Shown here: positions 53,216 through 62,067 of the stretch, in pieces
Layout: each line of letters starts with the position of its first letter
Numbering within the stretch: position 1 is the first letter of the stretch
Assembly (NCBI GenBank): GCA_016745215.1
Contig: CP050890.1
Span: 5,394,001-5,458,000, forward strand
Origin: Thiohalocapsa sp. PB-PSB1
Lineage (GTDB): Bacteria > Pseudomonadota > Gammaproteobacteria > Chromatiales > Chromatiaceae
Direction: 5' to 3'
DNA: 64,000 nucleotides
The notes under the pieces: generated by a model
What the model was told of the DNA's origin: nothing
The model's input: the letters and a program-made list of their open reading frames with translations, nothing else
Database searches by the model: none
Program-made: the position numbers and the translations under genes

Positions 53216-53830
53216 TAAGCCATAGTTGACCTGCAATTTGCCTTTCTTACCATCGCGATTGTGCCCCAATGCCGCCAACGGACAATGCGAGCCCTCGAAG
53301 TCGCTTGAGCTCAGATCATAGAGCACCAGCGCATCGTCGCTCAGGTGACGCTTGGCAAGCCGCTGCTCGATCTGCGCTTGGCGCTGCAACAGCCAATCCA
53401 TGGCGGCGTACAGATCGTCCTCATCGCTCTGGTCAAGTGCCAACAGTTGGGGTAAGGTCGTTGTCTCCCACCAGCGCGTGGTGGCCAGTTTACTTTCCGG
53501 GGCCAGGATGCGTGCGGCCACCATGGCCAGGACGCGCTCGCGCTGTGGGCAAGCGTGGGAGTTGACCAGTCGATCAAAGCGCAGTTTGCGCATCGCATCG
53601 ATGACCGCCTGAACATGGCCATGGTGCCAGGAGCGAACAGACTCGAACGCTGTCTCGGCAGACACAAAGTGCTCGCCTTGGAGAAAGCGCTTGAGCAACG
53701 AAAGCGCCTCGTGCGGCAGTTTGCTGAGGTTGGCCAAGGTACGGGTCTTGACCTTTCCGTCCTCGCGATAACTCTCGCGCAGCAGAAACGCAGGCGGTGA
53801 TGAGCGGTTTGGGATGCGGGCGATGTACAT
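53216..53830 (-). pseudogene. IS1634-family transposase, N-terminal part
   Basis: Starts MYIARIPNRSSPPAFLLRES and continues to RHLSDDALVLYDLSSSDFEG (first catalytic Asp) and GHNRDGKKGKLQVNYGL, then runs into the flanking IS. The last 23 codons of the open frame belong to that IS. The C-terminal part is at 33804-35310. Confidence 0.93.
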
Positions 53831-54062
53831 GTTTACAGGAATAGCTCATAAATCCATTATTGCAAGGAACTTTTTGCAAATTTACATGCCTACATTTTTT
53901 GCCGAGGAATTAGCAATTTTCCCATCTATTACAAAAGCTTATGTGCAAAAATGGGTAAATTTAGGGGGGAACTTCAGTCTAGAGTCCTGGGTCGGGAGTA
54001 GACTCGGTCTACCTCTAAGTGCTCTCTTTGAATGGTCACGGAGCTTTGCAGCCACTCGTTCC

Positions 54063-54758
54063 TTAGAGCTGATTCGACAAGGTCGCCAGCATCAGCCCGA
54101 TCGCGGCGATCCAGCTCCCGAGCGCCCGAACGGCGATGGCGATCCAAGACCAACGCCCACCCAGATCAACGACCGCAGCGGCGATCAACGCCACCGAGAC
54201 CAGGCCGGCGGTCGTGGTGCCGGCGATGAACAGCCAGGCGTCGGCGTCCAAGCCGACGCTCGATGCCTCGATCGGCGGCATCGGTGATGCGATTCCGGTT
54301 GCCACGAGGGGTTCGTCCCGCGGTAGGAGCGCGAATTCCATCCCGTTGGCCCGACCGATGACAAGGCCGATGAAGACCGCCACCAGGACCGGCACCAGGA
54401 TCGGCAGCCGCACTGCGAGGACGACGAGCAGCGCGGGGATCATCAAGGCGAGCGCATCGATCCAGACGAGCTTGCAGCCCGGATGGGTAGTCGCGAGCAA
54501 CCAGGGCGCGAGTGCTCCCACGACCAGGGCCGGCGGCAGCATCGGCAATGCCCACCGCGCCCGGCTCGGCCCCTGCTGTCCCAGCAGCAGGGCCAAGGCG
54601 ATGAGTGCCAGTGCCTGGGCAGGCGTGGTCAGCGGATGCAGCAGACCGCCGTAAAAATCCCCAAAACGGAGATTGGCCAGGTGCGCCTGGGCCTCGAACG
54701 GCGCAAGCACGAGCACAAGCGCCCATGCGGCGGTCCGAGGCCGCCGACAACAGGCCAT
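54063..54758 (-). CDS. HupE/UreJ-like membrane protein
   Basis: 231 residues. Signal-like N-terminus (AAWALVLVLAPFEAQA) then about six helices (ALALIALALLLGQQ, ALVVGALAPWLL, LALMIPALLVVLAVRLPILV, LVPVLVAVFIGLVIG, AGLVSVALIAAAVV, IAVRALGSWIAAIGLMLATL). GDFYGGLLHPLTTPAQALAL resembles the HupE HPxxGxDH motif but lacks its Asp-His pair. HupE/UreJ proteins move nickel or cobalt. Last gene of the operon; its start overlaps the previous stop by one base (TAATG). Confidence 0.8.
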   Translation of the reverse strand: MACCRRPRTAAWALVLVLAPFEAQAHLANLRFGDFYGGLLHPLTTPAQALALIALALLLGQQGPSRARWALPMLPPALVVGALAPWLLATTHPGCKLVWIDALALMIPALLVVLAVRLPILVPVLVAVFIGLVIGRANGMEFALLPRDEPLVATGIASPMPPIEASSVGLDADAWLFIAGTTTAGLVSVALIAAAVVDLGGRWSWIAIAVRALGSWIAAIGLMLATLSNQL

Positions 54759-55363
54759 TAGGACATCCCGAGGGCGCCCACCAGAAACCAGGCGCCCACG
54801 GCCGCGACCACGCCGCCAAACGCACGGACGGCGCGCTCACCCAGGGGCCAAGCGATCAATAGGCCGAGGAGGATGCCGGTCAGATGCAGGAGCCCGGTGG
54901 AGGTCACGAAGCCGATGCCATAGGCCAGTGGGTCGGCCGCGCCGGGCAATTCCGTGCCGTGGGCATGGCCGTGGAACAGCGCGAAGGCGCCGACGACGCC
55001 CATCGCGCCCCAAATCGGAAGGCGGGTGCGGGTCAATACCAGCAGGCCGAGCACGACTGCCGACAGAGCGATGCCGAGCTCCACGGACAGCATCGGGACA
55101 CCGATGATGCCGAGCATGGCGCCCACCGCCATCATGAGGGGGAAGGTGATGGGGAGCAGCCAGATTGCCGGCGCGCCGAGCTGGGCGCCCCAGAGACCGA
55201 CGGCGACCATTGCGACCAAGTGGTCGAATCCGAACAGCGGATGCAAGAAGCCGCTGACGAGACCGCCCGCGACCCCGGTTTGGGCATGAGCGTGGGCGGC
55301 GACAGGGACAAGGATCAGGGCCAGAGGCAGCGCGGCGGCTCGGTAATCACGGATGATGGGCAT
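54758..55363 (-). CDS. HupE/UreJ-family nickel/cobalt transporter-like protein
   Basis: 201 residues. Signal peptide ALPLALILVPVAAHA before HAQTGVAGG. Six helices follow. The metal motif is FLHPLFGFDHLVAMVAVGLWG, matching HPxxGxDHxxAM, and a second His cluster FALFHGHAHGTELP lies in helix 4. Family members take up nickel for hydrogenase or urease, or cobalt. No hydrogenase or urease gene is in the window. Confidence 0.93.
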   Translation of the reverse strand: MPIIRDYRAAALPLALILVPVAAHAHAQTGVAGGLVSGFLHPLFGFDHLVAMVAVGLWGAQLGAPAIWLLPITFPLMMAVGAMLGIIGVPMLSVELGIALSAVVLGLLVLTRTRLPIWGAMGVVGAFALFHGHAHGTELPGAADPLAYGIGFVTSTGLLHLTGILLGLLIAWPLGERAVRAFGGVVAAVGAWFLVGALGMS

Positions 55364-55405
55364 GGAAGGAGCTCCCAGGTTGACGAAGGGACGGTTGCGA
55401 AGACC

Positions 55406-56392
55406 TCATGCGTTGGGCCAGATGGCTGCCAGGCGCTGGTAGAACCAGACCATCGCGATGGTGCCGACGGCGTAGATGGCCCCGGTCTCGGTCCAGCGCG
55501 GCGTTGGCACCGTGAGCACTCGAAGCGCCCGGCGAAAGGCCAGAATCAACAATACGAAGACGACCTGACCCACCTCGACCCCGAGGTTGAAGAACATGAG
55601 GGCCCAGGGCAGGTCGGTCCGCGGCAGCCCAAGCTCGCGCAGCGCGCCGGCGAAGCCGAGCCCGTGCAGGAGTCCGAAGGCGAATGCGACGAGCCAGGGC
55701 CAGCGTGCCGACCAAGGGACGGTGCCCCGTCGCACGCGCAACACCTCGACGGCGACGATGGCGATACTGAGCGCGATCACCGCGTTCAGGGGCGGCTCCG
55801 GGACCGCGAGGACCTGAAGCGTCGCGGCGGCCAGCGTCAGACTGTGGGCGAGCGTGAACGCGGTGATGGTCCAGATCAGCACGCGGGTTGAGGGGACGAG
55901 CCAGATCAGCCCCAGCACGAACAGCAGGTGATCGACACCCAGCAGGATGTGCTCGATACCGATGCCGAGATAGGTCCGCGCCAGCAACAGCCTGCCTTGG
56001 AGCCCAGCGCCGCCGCCTACCAGACGAACGCTTGGCGTGCCGCTGGTGAGGGTGAAGGTCGCCCGGCTGCCGTCGTGCCAGGCGAGGCGGAGGATCGCGA
56101 CGCTGTGCTCGAGGCCGAGCCCGGCCAAGGTGACCTGGCCGGTCAGGCCTGCGTTGCCGCAGTGCAGTTGCGGCGGACGCAGGACGCAGCCGGACGGGAA
56201 CAGGGGATCGAGCCTCCTGAAGGCATCCGCCGCGCTGTCGAAGCCTGGCGCGCGCTCCCAGCGCACCGAAAACTCGCCGGGCTCGATCTCCGACAGGGCG
56301 AGGACCGGCGTCGCCAGACCGTGTCCCCAGGTTGTGCCGCAGGCCATGATCAGCAGTGCGACCAAGACGGGGGTGGTCGTTGCGGCCTTCAC
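55406..56392 (-). CDS. HupE/UreJ_2-family membrane protein
   Basis: 328 residues. Signal VALLIMACGTTWGHG, then a soluble beta-rich domain to about residue 150 (CVLRPPQLHCGNAG with two Cys), then six or seven helices. Metal-type motifs: GIEHILLGVDHLLFVLGL, TAFTLAHSLTLAAA and FAFGLLHGLGFAGAL. This is the PF13795 arrangement. Its ATG overlaps the PpiC stop (ATGA). Confidence 0.92.
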   Translation of the reverse strand: MKAATTTPVLVALLIMACGTTWGHGLATPVLALSEIEPGEFSVRWERAPGFDSAADAFRRLDPLFPSGCVLRPPQLHCGNAGLTGQVTLAGLGLEHSVAILRLAWHDGSRATFTLTSGTPSVRLVGGGAGLQGRLLLARTYLGIGIEHILLGVDHLLFVLGLIWLVPSTRVLIWTITAFTLAHSLTLAAATLQVLAVPEPPLNAVIALSIAIVAVEVLRVRRGTVPWSARWPWLVAFAFGLLHGLGFAGALRELGLPRTDLPWALMFFNLGVEVGQVVFVLLILAFRRALRVLTVPTPRWTETGAIYAVGTIAMVWFYQRLAAIWPNA

Positions 56393-57183
56393 TGTCTTGT
56401 CTCGACGACGCGATAGGAGGCCCGCAGCCCTCGGGCGTGCCGCGCGATCAATTCCAGGACGCGCGCGCGGCGCCAGTCGTCGAGCACGGCGGCACGCACC
56501 TGGTGGAAGTCGGGCTCACCGCCCCCGGTTGCTGCATCGACCCGGACAGCGTGCAGGCCGCGAGTCGAGTTCAGCAGGCCCCAGCGCCCCGGCTCCAGGC
56601 GGTCGAGTTCATCGACGAACGCCGCGCCGAAGATGCTTCGCAATTGCCGTCGGGAGCGATCGCGGATCGGCCGCGTGCGCAGATCGAGGTCTTCGGGCTT
56701 GGCCCCAGCCGCCAACCGCGCCAGGAGATGGTTGGCACCGGCACCATCCATGCCCGGCAGCGGCGCCTGAAGCAGGTCGAATCGCCGTGGCTCGCCGTAT
56801 TCCGCACGTCGCGCGTCGAACCAGGCACGAAGCTCGGCTTCGGTGGGCACTGCCGGATCGACGTTGTCCCGCAGCAGCGCGCGCATCTTCTCGATCACCC
56901 GTCGACGGATCAACGGGTCATCGCGATCGAGCCCGAGCGCGAGACCCTCGCGAAACAGCACCTCGCCAATCACCCAGCCCTCGACCAGCCCGGCGAGCTC
57001 GTCCCCGTTGGGCGGGCGGCCGGTGCTGGCCTCAAACTCGGCGCCCAGCCCCCGTGCGACGCCGTCGTCGATCCGAATCAGACGCGCCTCGCCGTCGCTC
57101 CCGCCGACGAGGGCATAGAGACCAAAGACCAAGGCCCCAAGCAACGCGAACTGAACGAGGGGCTCGCTGATCAGACGCTTCAT
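56389..57183 (-). CDS. Periplasmic peptidyl-prolyl isomerase (PpiC-like)
   Basis: 264 residues from ATG 57183; the frame is open to 57348 but lacks a better start. Membrane anchor LVQFALLGALVFGLYALVGG. Then a SurA/PpiD-like N domain (WVIGEVLFREGLALGLDRDD PLIRRRVIEKM) and a parvulin-type domain (EPRRFDLLQAPLPGMDGAGA ... LEPGRWGLLNSTRGLHAVRV). Probably helps fold periplasmic domains of the HupE-like proteins or other exported proteins. First gene of a four-gene operon. Confidence 0.88.
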   Translation of the reverse strand: MKRLISEPLVQFALLGALVFGLYALVGGSDGEARLIRIDDGVARGLGAEFEASTGRPPNGDELAGLVEGWVIGEVLFREGLALGLDRDDPLIRRRVIEKMRALLRDNVDPAVPTEAELRAWFDARRAEYGEPRRFDLLQAPLPGMDGAGANHLLARLAAGAKPEDLDLRTRPIRDRSRRQLRSIFGAAFVDELDRLEPGRWGLLNSTRGLHAVRVDAATGGGEPDFHQVRAAVLDDWRRARVLELIARHARGLRASYRVVETRQ

Positions 57184-57625
57184 ATGGCTGGCGGCGGTCG
57201 AGGGGATCATTTCACGTGTTCGAGTCGTAGGTGCCCGCGGCGGTCGTTGGCCGGCGGAGACCCCTGTGCATTGGACCGGCGCGCCGCGGCGGTTGGTGAC
57301 GATGGGCAGCATGCTAGCAATTCGCCCTCGGTTCTGACAAATAGTCATCAGTTCGTCGCGCGACTGTGATGCGTTCGTCGTCTATTCGTCATGGGCGCGG
57401 CAGGCACATCCGACGACATGGGCGGGCGTTCGCGCATCCGAGTTTCCATGTTTCCCGCAATCAAGGGGCGACAACGGACCCGGCACGCTCGCCGCTCGGC
57501 GACCTTAATCACCGCGTCACATTGCTTCGGTACAGTTGGGCATGTTGCCGCATGTCCAACGGTGCGGCTCTGGTTCTAAGCTCGCCGCCCCCTTATCGCC
57601 CCAGGCTCCAACGAGGATTGCCGCA
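57184..57625. other. Divergent promoter region
   Basis: Between the PpiC operon and the phosphoesterase gene. No gene or repeat is supported. ACGAGGA before 57626 is the ribosome site of the phosphoesterase. Confidence 0.5.
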
Positions 57626-59803
57626 ATGAGATTGCACCATCGACTCCTGGTTGCCGTGCTCGGCACCGCGCTGACCACGCTCGCCGCCGACGCGGCGGAG
57701 CTGTCCCGCTTCGACTTCGACGGCGGTTTGGCCGCCGACGCCGGCCTCGGTACCCTGTCCTACCTGAACGGCACCACGACCTCGGATGCCGTCACCTTCG
57801 GCACCGCCAGCGCCTTCAGCCTGCCGGGGCTTCCCGACGGCGATGCGGCCGTGATGCAGTTTCAGGCCTTCGCGCCCGAGCAGGCCCTTGCCTTCCTGCC
57901 GAACGTGCCGGCCAACGGCGGCGGCAGCTACATCAACCGCTACACCATCTTCTGGGACACCTACTTCCCGACCATCGACGGCTTCATGGGCCTGGTGCAG
58001 ACCAGTCCGGACAACACCAACGACGCCGACTTCTTCATCCGCGGCGATGGTGCCATCGGCATCAGCGGAACCTACCACGGCAACCTCACCCAGGGTGAGT
58101 GGCACCGCATCGCGATGGTCTGGGACGGTGTGAACCTGCGCAAGTATATCGACGGCGCACAGGTCGGCACCCAAGACCTGCTGGGCGACGTCGACGGCCG
58201 CTGGGCGATCTACCCGAACGCCGACAACCCTACGCTGTTCCTGACCGACGAAGACAACGAGACCCTGCCCGGCTACATCTCGGGGCTCAGCTTCTACGAC
58301 GACGCCCTGGCGGCCTCGACCATCGCCCAGATCGGCGGCCCGAGCGCCGGCGGCGTCGACCTGACCGGCATCACCATCGAGCTGGAGCCGCCAGCTAGCA
58401 CCGGCGTCGAGCGCCCGGAATTCACCGGCACCTGCACCGAGAACCCGCAGCCGCTGCAGTTCAATGCCGACGGCAGCTTCAGGATCATGCAGTTCGCCGA
58501 CATCCAGGACGACCACCGCATCGAGCCGCGGTCGGTGGAGTTGATGGAGGCGGCCCTAGACACCTATGCGCCGGACCTGGTCGTCTTCTCCGGCGACAAC
58601 ATCACCGGCGGGCCAACGAGCAACGCCGATGTGCGTCTGGCCATCGACCACATCGTCGCGCCCATCGAGAACCGCGGCATCCCGTTCTTCATCACCTTCG
58701 GCAACCACGACGAGGACAGCTGCGGCGGCGATGTGACCCTGTGCGAGCCCGAGCAGCTGGAGTACTACCGCTCCTTCGGCTGCAACATCAATCCGGCCGA
58801 TGACCCGGACCTGCACGGCGACGCCGATGCCGTGGTGCTGGTCTTCGGCCCCGATCAGCCGGTGAACCGCCGCGACCCGAAGGCGGCGGTCTGGGTGCTC
58901 GACTCCGGCCGCTACGCGCCGAATCCGGATGAGGTGGGCGGCCAGCGCATCAACGGCTACAGCAATTCTTGGGACTACATCCGCCAGGAGCAGATCGCCT
59001 GGTACCGCAACACCTCGGAGCGCTTCGAGCGGGTGTTCGGCAAGAAAGTGCCGGGCTGGATGTTCTTCCACATCCCGCTGTTCGAGTTCGACATGATGTG
59101 GTCGGACGACTTCGGCCTGCCCGGCCCGGCCGAGGACCAGGACGCCATCGCGAACCCGGTGCGCCCGCCCGTTTCCGGCGGGGATCCCGACCCCTTCAAC
59201 CGGCATGGCATCGCCGGCGAGCGCAACGAGTGCGTCTGCACCGGGCCATTCAACAGCGGCCTGTTCTCCGCCGCCCGCGAGCGCGGCGACATCGTCTCGA
59301 TGTCGGTCGGTCACGACCACGTGAACAACTATTCCGGCAATCAGCACGGCATCCAGCTCTCCTACGCGGCCAGCGCCGGCTTCGGCACCTACGGCTTGAG
59401 CGGCGCCGAGACCCACCGTATGCGCGGCGTGCGCATCTTCGACCTCGACCTGGCACGCATCGAGGACGGAGAGCGGCTGCCGTTCGACACCTACATGGTC
59501 CTGGCCGGGACTGATCTCGACATTTGCCTGGAGCCCAACATCCTTGATTGTCAGAATGGCGGCAGCGTACTGGCCGGCCCGGCGGGCTTCGCGACCGCGG
59601 CCGTTTCGACGTCGGCGTCGGCCGCGAAGGCGAGCGGCGACGACCTGCCCACCGAGAAGGAGCTGCGCGCCCTCGAGCACGTCGATTGCGATGGCGACGG
59701 CGTCCTGACCGAGGCCGACCGCGCCTGCCTATTCGAGGTCAAGCACGGCGTCAACGTCAGCCTGACCCCGCGGGCACGCGAGATCCTGTCTCGGCAACGC
59801 TGA
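57626..59803 (+). CDS. Secreted LamG-metallophosphoesterase with calcium-binding C-terminus
   Basis: 725 residues from ATG 57626. Signal peptide LLVAVLGTALTTLAADA. Residues about 30-240 are a LamG/concanavalin-like domain (YTIFWDTYFPTIDGFMGLVQ, WHRIAMVWDGVNLRKYIDGA, ISGLSFYDDAL). Residues about 280-620 are a calcineurin-type phosphoesterase: QFADIQDDHR, VVFSGDNITGG, FITFGNHDEDS, GWMFFHIPLFEF, VGHDHVNNYSG. The C-terminus has an EF-hand-like loop (DCDGDGVLTEADRACLFEV). Closest in order to Dcr2/PAP29-type phosphatases. Acts outside the cytoplasm; substrate unknown. Confidence 0.93.
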   Translation: MRLHHRLLVAVLGTALTTLAADAAELSRFDFDGGLAADAGLGTLSYLNGTTTSDAVTFGTASAFSLPGLPDGDAAVMQFQAFAPEQALAFLPNVPANGGGSYINRYTIFWDTYFPTIDGFMGLVQTSPDNTNDADFFIRGDGAIGISGTYHGNLTQGEWHRIAMVWDGVNLRKYIDGAQVGTQDLLGDVDGRWAIYPNADNPTLFLTDEDNETLPGYISGLSFYDDALAASTIAQIGGPSAGGVDLTGITIELEPPASTGVERPEFTGTCTENPQPLQFNADGSFRIMQFADIQDDHRIEPRSVELMEAALDTYAPDLVVFSGDNITGGPTSNADVRLAIDHIVAPIENRGIPFFITFGNHDEDSCGGDVTLCEPEQLEYYRSFGCNINPADDPDLHGDADAVVLVFGPDQPVNRRDPKAAVWVLDSGRYAPNPDEVGGQRINGYSNSWDYIRQEQIAWYRNTSERFERVFGKKVPGWMFFHIPLFEFDMMWSDDFGLPGPAEDQDAIANPVRPPVSGGDPDPFNRHGIAGERNECVCTGPFNSGLFSAARERGDIVSMSVGHDHVNNYSGNQHGIQLSYAASAGFGTYGLSGAETHRMRGVRIFDLDLARIEDGERLPFDTYMVLAGTDLDICLEPNILDCQNGGSVLAGPAGFATAAVSTSASAAKASGDDLPTEKELRALEHVDCDGDGVLTEADRACLFEVKHGVNVSLTPRAREILSRQR

Positions 59804-59919
59804 TGCGCACGGCCCCGGCGATCGCGCAATCGCCGGGGCCTCAACCGGAACGCCTCCCCCCGAACCTCGATTCGAGTGGCGCGCTGCCTCAGGCGCGTCC
59901 CATCTCTCGGAGCCAAATC

Positions 59920-60660
59920 ATGAACCTTCGCCATTTGCGCTTTATCCCGGCCAAGGCCGCGCTGCTCGCGCTCAGCCTTTGCGCGCCGCCGACGGCCTAC
60001 GCCGGCGCCTTCTTCGATGCCTTCGCCGATCTGACCTTGACCATGACCGACATCCAGGGAAGCGACCCGGACAACCTGTTCGTCGATGTCACGACCAGTC
60101 GCGCGGCGTTCTCGTCCGGTGAGAGCGGAAACGCCTCGGCGAGCGCGCAGTCGACCTACGACCCGCAAGGCACGCAGGTCCCGCTCGGCCCCGGCGGGGT
60201 CGTTCGGCTGACTGCCGACACCGAGGGCAGCGCAAGCCCGGCCGGCAGTAGCGTCGGGGTCGTCGAGGTCGGCGCGGTCGTCGATATCCTCAACGGCTCG
60301 TTCGTCGGCGATGCGATCATCTTCTTCACGCTGGGCTACACCGCCAATGTCGACGCGGGCATCGATGTCGTCGGCCTTGAGTCCGCCCTGGCCGAGACCC
60401 TGCTCGACGTCGTGCTTGACTCCGATCCGCTGAGCCCGGTGCTGACCGGCGCCCTGCTCGCCGATCCTGCCACCGGCATCGATGCGCCCATCAGCGGCTC
60501 CGTTAACTTCCAGGTCACGGCACCCGCGGGGTTCGGCGGCGACACGCTGACCTTGACCGCTCGGGCAAGCGGCGGCGCGGCGACCGAGGCCGTCCCGCTG
60601 CCGGGAACCCTCTGGCTACTGGCGCCCCTCACTTTGGTGCTGCTGCGCCGACGGGGCTGA
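59920..60660 (+). CDS. VPLPA-CTERM (exosortase-sorted) surface protein
   Basis: 246 residues from ATG 59920 with CGGAG upstream. Signal peptide LLALSLCAPPTAYA. The body is Ser/Thr/Val-rich and strand-like, without a known domain. The C-terminus EAVPLPGTLWLLAPLTLVLL RRRG has the VPLP motif, one helix and an Arg tail, the sorting signal cut by exosortase. No exosortase gene is in the window. It follows the phosphoesterase by 116 bases; both would be surface proteins. Confidence 0.88.
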   Translation: MNLRHLRFIPAKAALLALSLCAPPTAYAGAFFDAFADLTLTMTDIQGSDPDNLFVDVTTSRAAFSSGESGNASASAQSTYDPQGTQVPLGPGGVVRLTADTEGSASPAGSSVGVVEVGAVVDILNGSFVGDAIIFFTLGYTANVDAGIDVVGLESALAETLLDVVLDSDPLSPVLTGALLADPATGIDAPISGSVNFQVTAPAGFGGDTLTLTARASGGAATEAVPLPGTLWLLAPLTLVLLRRRG

Positions 60661-60671
60661 CATGATCCAGA

Positions 60672-61155
60672 GAGTGCGCGCCGGGGAGCGGGCATTGGAG
60701 GCTGGCGTTGGATGCGGCGAGCTGACCTCGGTCGGTGCGCCGGTTGCCTCCGCCACCGCACGGCCGAAGGCGATGGCAGTCGAGCACAGCGGCGAGCTCG
60801 GCGCGAGCACGCCGCGATGGCGATGCCGCCTGGGCGGCGGCCAATCTGTGAACAAGCTACGCCGCGAGATGGTCGATCAGCTCCAGTGGCCTGAGCGTCA
60901 GCGCCGCGGCGCCATCGCGCTGCGGCTTGGGTAACCGATAGACGATGCGCTCGTCGTCGAGCAGTTCCAGACGCTCGAGCGCAAACGACGGGCGGGCACC
61001 ATAGCGCAGCAGCCGTTCCCTGTTCCGAATGGGGGTTCCGAATGGGGCGCGCACGATCGTGCGCGCCCACGCGTATCGAGGCATCCAACGAGAAGCCGCT
61101 ATTCGGTTGGGTGGGGCTCTAAGGGCTCGCATGTCGCGGACATCGTCCATCTCTC
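60672..61155 (-). pseudogene. IS91-family transposase fragment
   Basis: Matches the C-terminal half of the copy at 43750-44910: MDASIRVGAHDRAR, RLLRYGARPSFALERLELLD, IVYRLPKPQRDGAAALTL, PPPRRHRHRGVLAPSSPL and ASNARSPARTLWIM. Two or more frameshifts and a stop after LIDHLAA. It begins right after the VPLPA-CTERM gene, whose 3' end it may have trimmed. Confidence 0.85.
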
Positions 61156-61296
61156 TCCCCGTGCCGTCAGCGCGCCTTGTGGGCGACGAAATCGCCGATG
61201 ACCAGATCATCGATGCGCGTCTGCGCAGCGACGCTGACGGCACCGACCGCCAATGCGCGGATCGCACCGACGCCGGTGCTTGAGCGAGCCTCCTGC
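61156..61296. other. Gap between IS91 remnant and sulfotransferase
   Basis: No supported gene; overlapping shadow frames. No terminator seen for the sulfotransferase. Confidence 0.4.
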
Positions 61297-62067
61297 TCAA
61301 TTGCGCGCGACACGGTGGTCAAAGCCCGTCTCCTGCATGCGCCTGGCACACCAGGCATCGAACCTGTCGCTCTGCTCACGCGTAAAGCGTCCGTTCCCGG
61401 CCCCTGGTTGTCCGCCGCGGTAGTATTGCTTGGGTGGGGCCGTCTTGCCCGGATCGGCATTTTTCATGTTGGTCAGGTCGTGATCCCGCATGCTGCTGTA
61501 CGTGGTTGCCTGCCTGATCCACGCCAACAGCTCGCCCGATAACGAATACCCAGCGAAGTCGGCGATCTTCCGAACCTCGGTATCGAAGTCCGCCTTCATG
61601 TCTTCGTACCACAAGCACAGGATATTGCCGCTGTCGCGTCGGGCCCACCAACTCTGCACATGATCGAACCAATCGCCGAACCAGACCTTACCCTCCATGA
61701 ACAACCGCAGAAAATCCTCCCACGGACCTGCATAGGTATCGAAATCCCTGGCATAGTTGTAATAGGAGCTGAGCACGCTCCGCGGTTGTCGGGCCATGTA
61801 GATGTATTTCGCCGGATTGTCGGCAGGCACGCCGCCGACTGCCAATTGATACGGCATGTGACTGCGGAACAGGCGCGGATCGGGGGCCGCGTCGAGTTGC
61901 TCATTGGTCAGCATGTAGTCCGCCCCCCAGTCGGGCCACCAATAGGTGTCGGCCAGATCCTTCTCCTTCGGCATGTCGCCCTGGCGCGTCAGCAGCAGCA
62001 GGATGAGCGTCAGCCAGGTCGAGCCTGACTTGGGGTAAGAGGCAATGCAGATGTCACCATGGCGCAT
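61297..62067 (-). CDS. Sulfotransferase domain protein
   Basis: 256 residues from ATG 62067. PAPS-dependent sulfotransferase: 5'-phosphosulfate loop ASYPKSGSTWLTLILLLL and 3'-phosphate motif YMARQPRSVLSSYYNYARDF. LFRSHMPYQL holds the probable catalytic His. The C-terminal GAGNGRFTREQSDRFDAWCA fits the family. The N-terminus is very short, starting only nine residues before the PAPS loop, and the start lies inside the end of the P-type ATPase gene. Likely substrate a small molecule or sugar. Two Trp-rich loops are unusual. Confidence 0.88.
   Translation of the reverse strand: MRHGDICIASYPKSGSTWLTLILLLLTRQGDMPKEKDLADTYWWPDWGADYMLTNEQLDAAPDPRLFRSHMPYQLAVGGVPADNPAKYIYMARQPRSVLSSYYNYARDFDTYAGPWEDFLRLFMEGKVWFGDWFDHVQSWWARRDSGNILCLWYEDMKADFDTEVRKIADFAGYSLSGELLAWIRQATTYSSMRDHDLTNMKNADPGKTAPPKQYYRGGQPGAGNGRFTREQSDRFDAWCARRMQETGFDHRVARN

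Larger units (their letters stand above)
35304..53222. mobile_element. 17.9-kb composite transposon with 7-bp duplication
   Basis: Two directly repeated 1814-bp IS copies flank 14.3 kb of cargo. TAAGCCA lies at the outer left edge (35304-35310) and the outer right edge (53216-53222), and not at the inner edges. The duplicated bases encode part of YGLL in the interrupted IS1634 transposase. The cargo contains the GMC operon, several IS fragments, a Nudix/ThiE-like gene and vapBC. Confidence 0.88.
33723..53978 (-). mobile_element. IS1634-family element, split by a composite transposon
   Basis: The left end CTGAAGTTCCTAAATT (33723) matches the right end (reverse complement CTGAAGTTCCCCCCTAAATT, ending 53978). 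The transposase gene inside is cut into a C-terminal part (33804-35310) and an N-terminal part (53216-53830). Removing 35311-53222 restores a continuous frame through QVNYGLLTDESGCPV. The element itself interrupts the recombinase gene at 32941-33726. Confidence 0.8.

Noticed and set aside
54884..55891. 335-codon plus-strand frame opposite HupE genes
   Set aside because: Composition (Gly/Asp/Arg/Gln-rich) is typical of antisense frames in GC-rich DNA; no start signal.
57593..59680. Long minus-strand frames opposite the phosphoesterase gene
   Set aside because: High-GC antisense shadows with no motif; the plus strand has clear catalytic motifs and a signal peptide.
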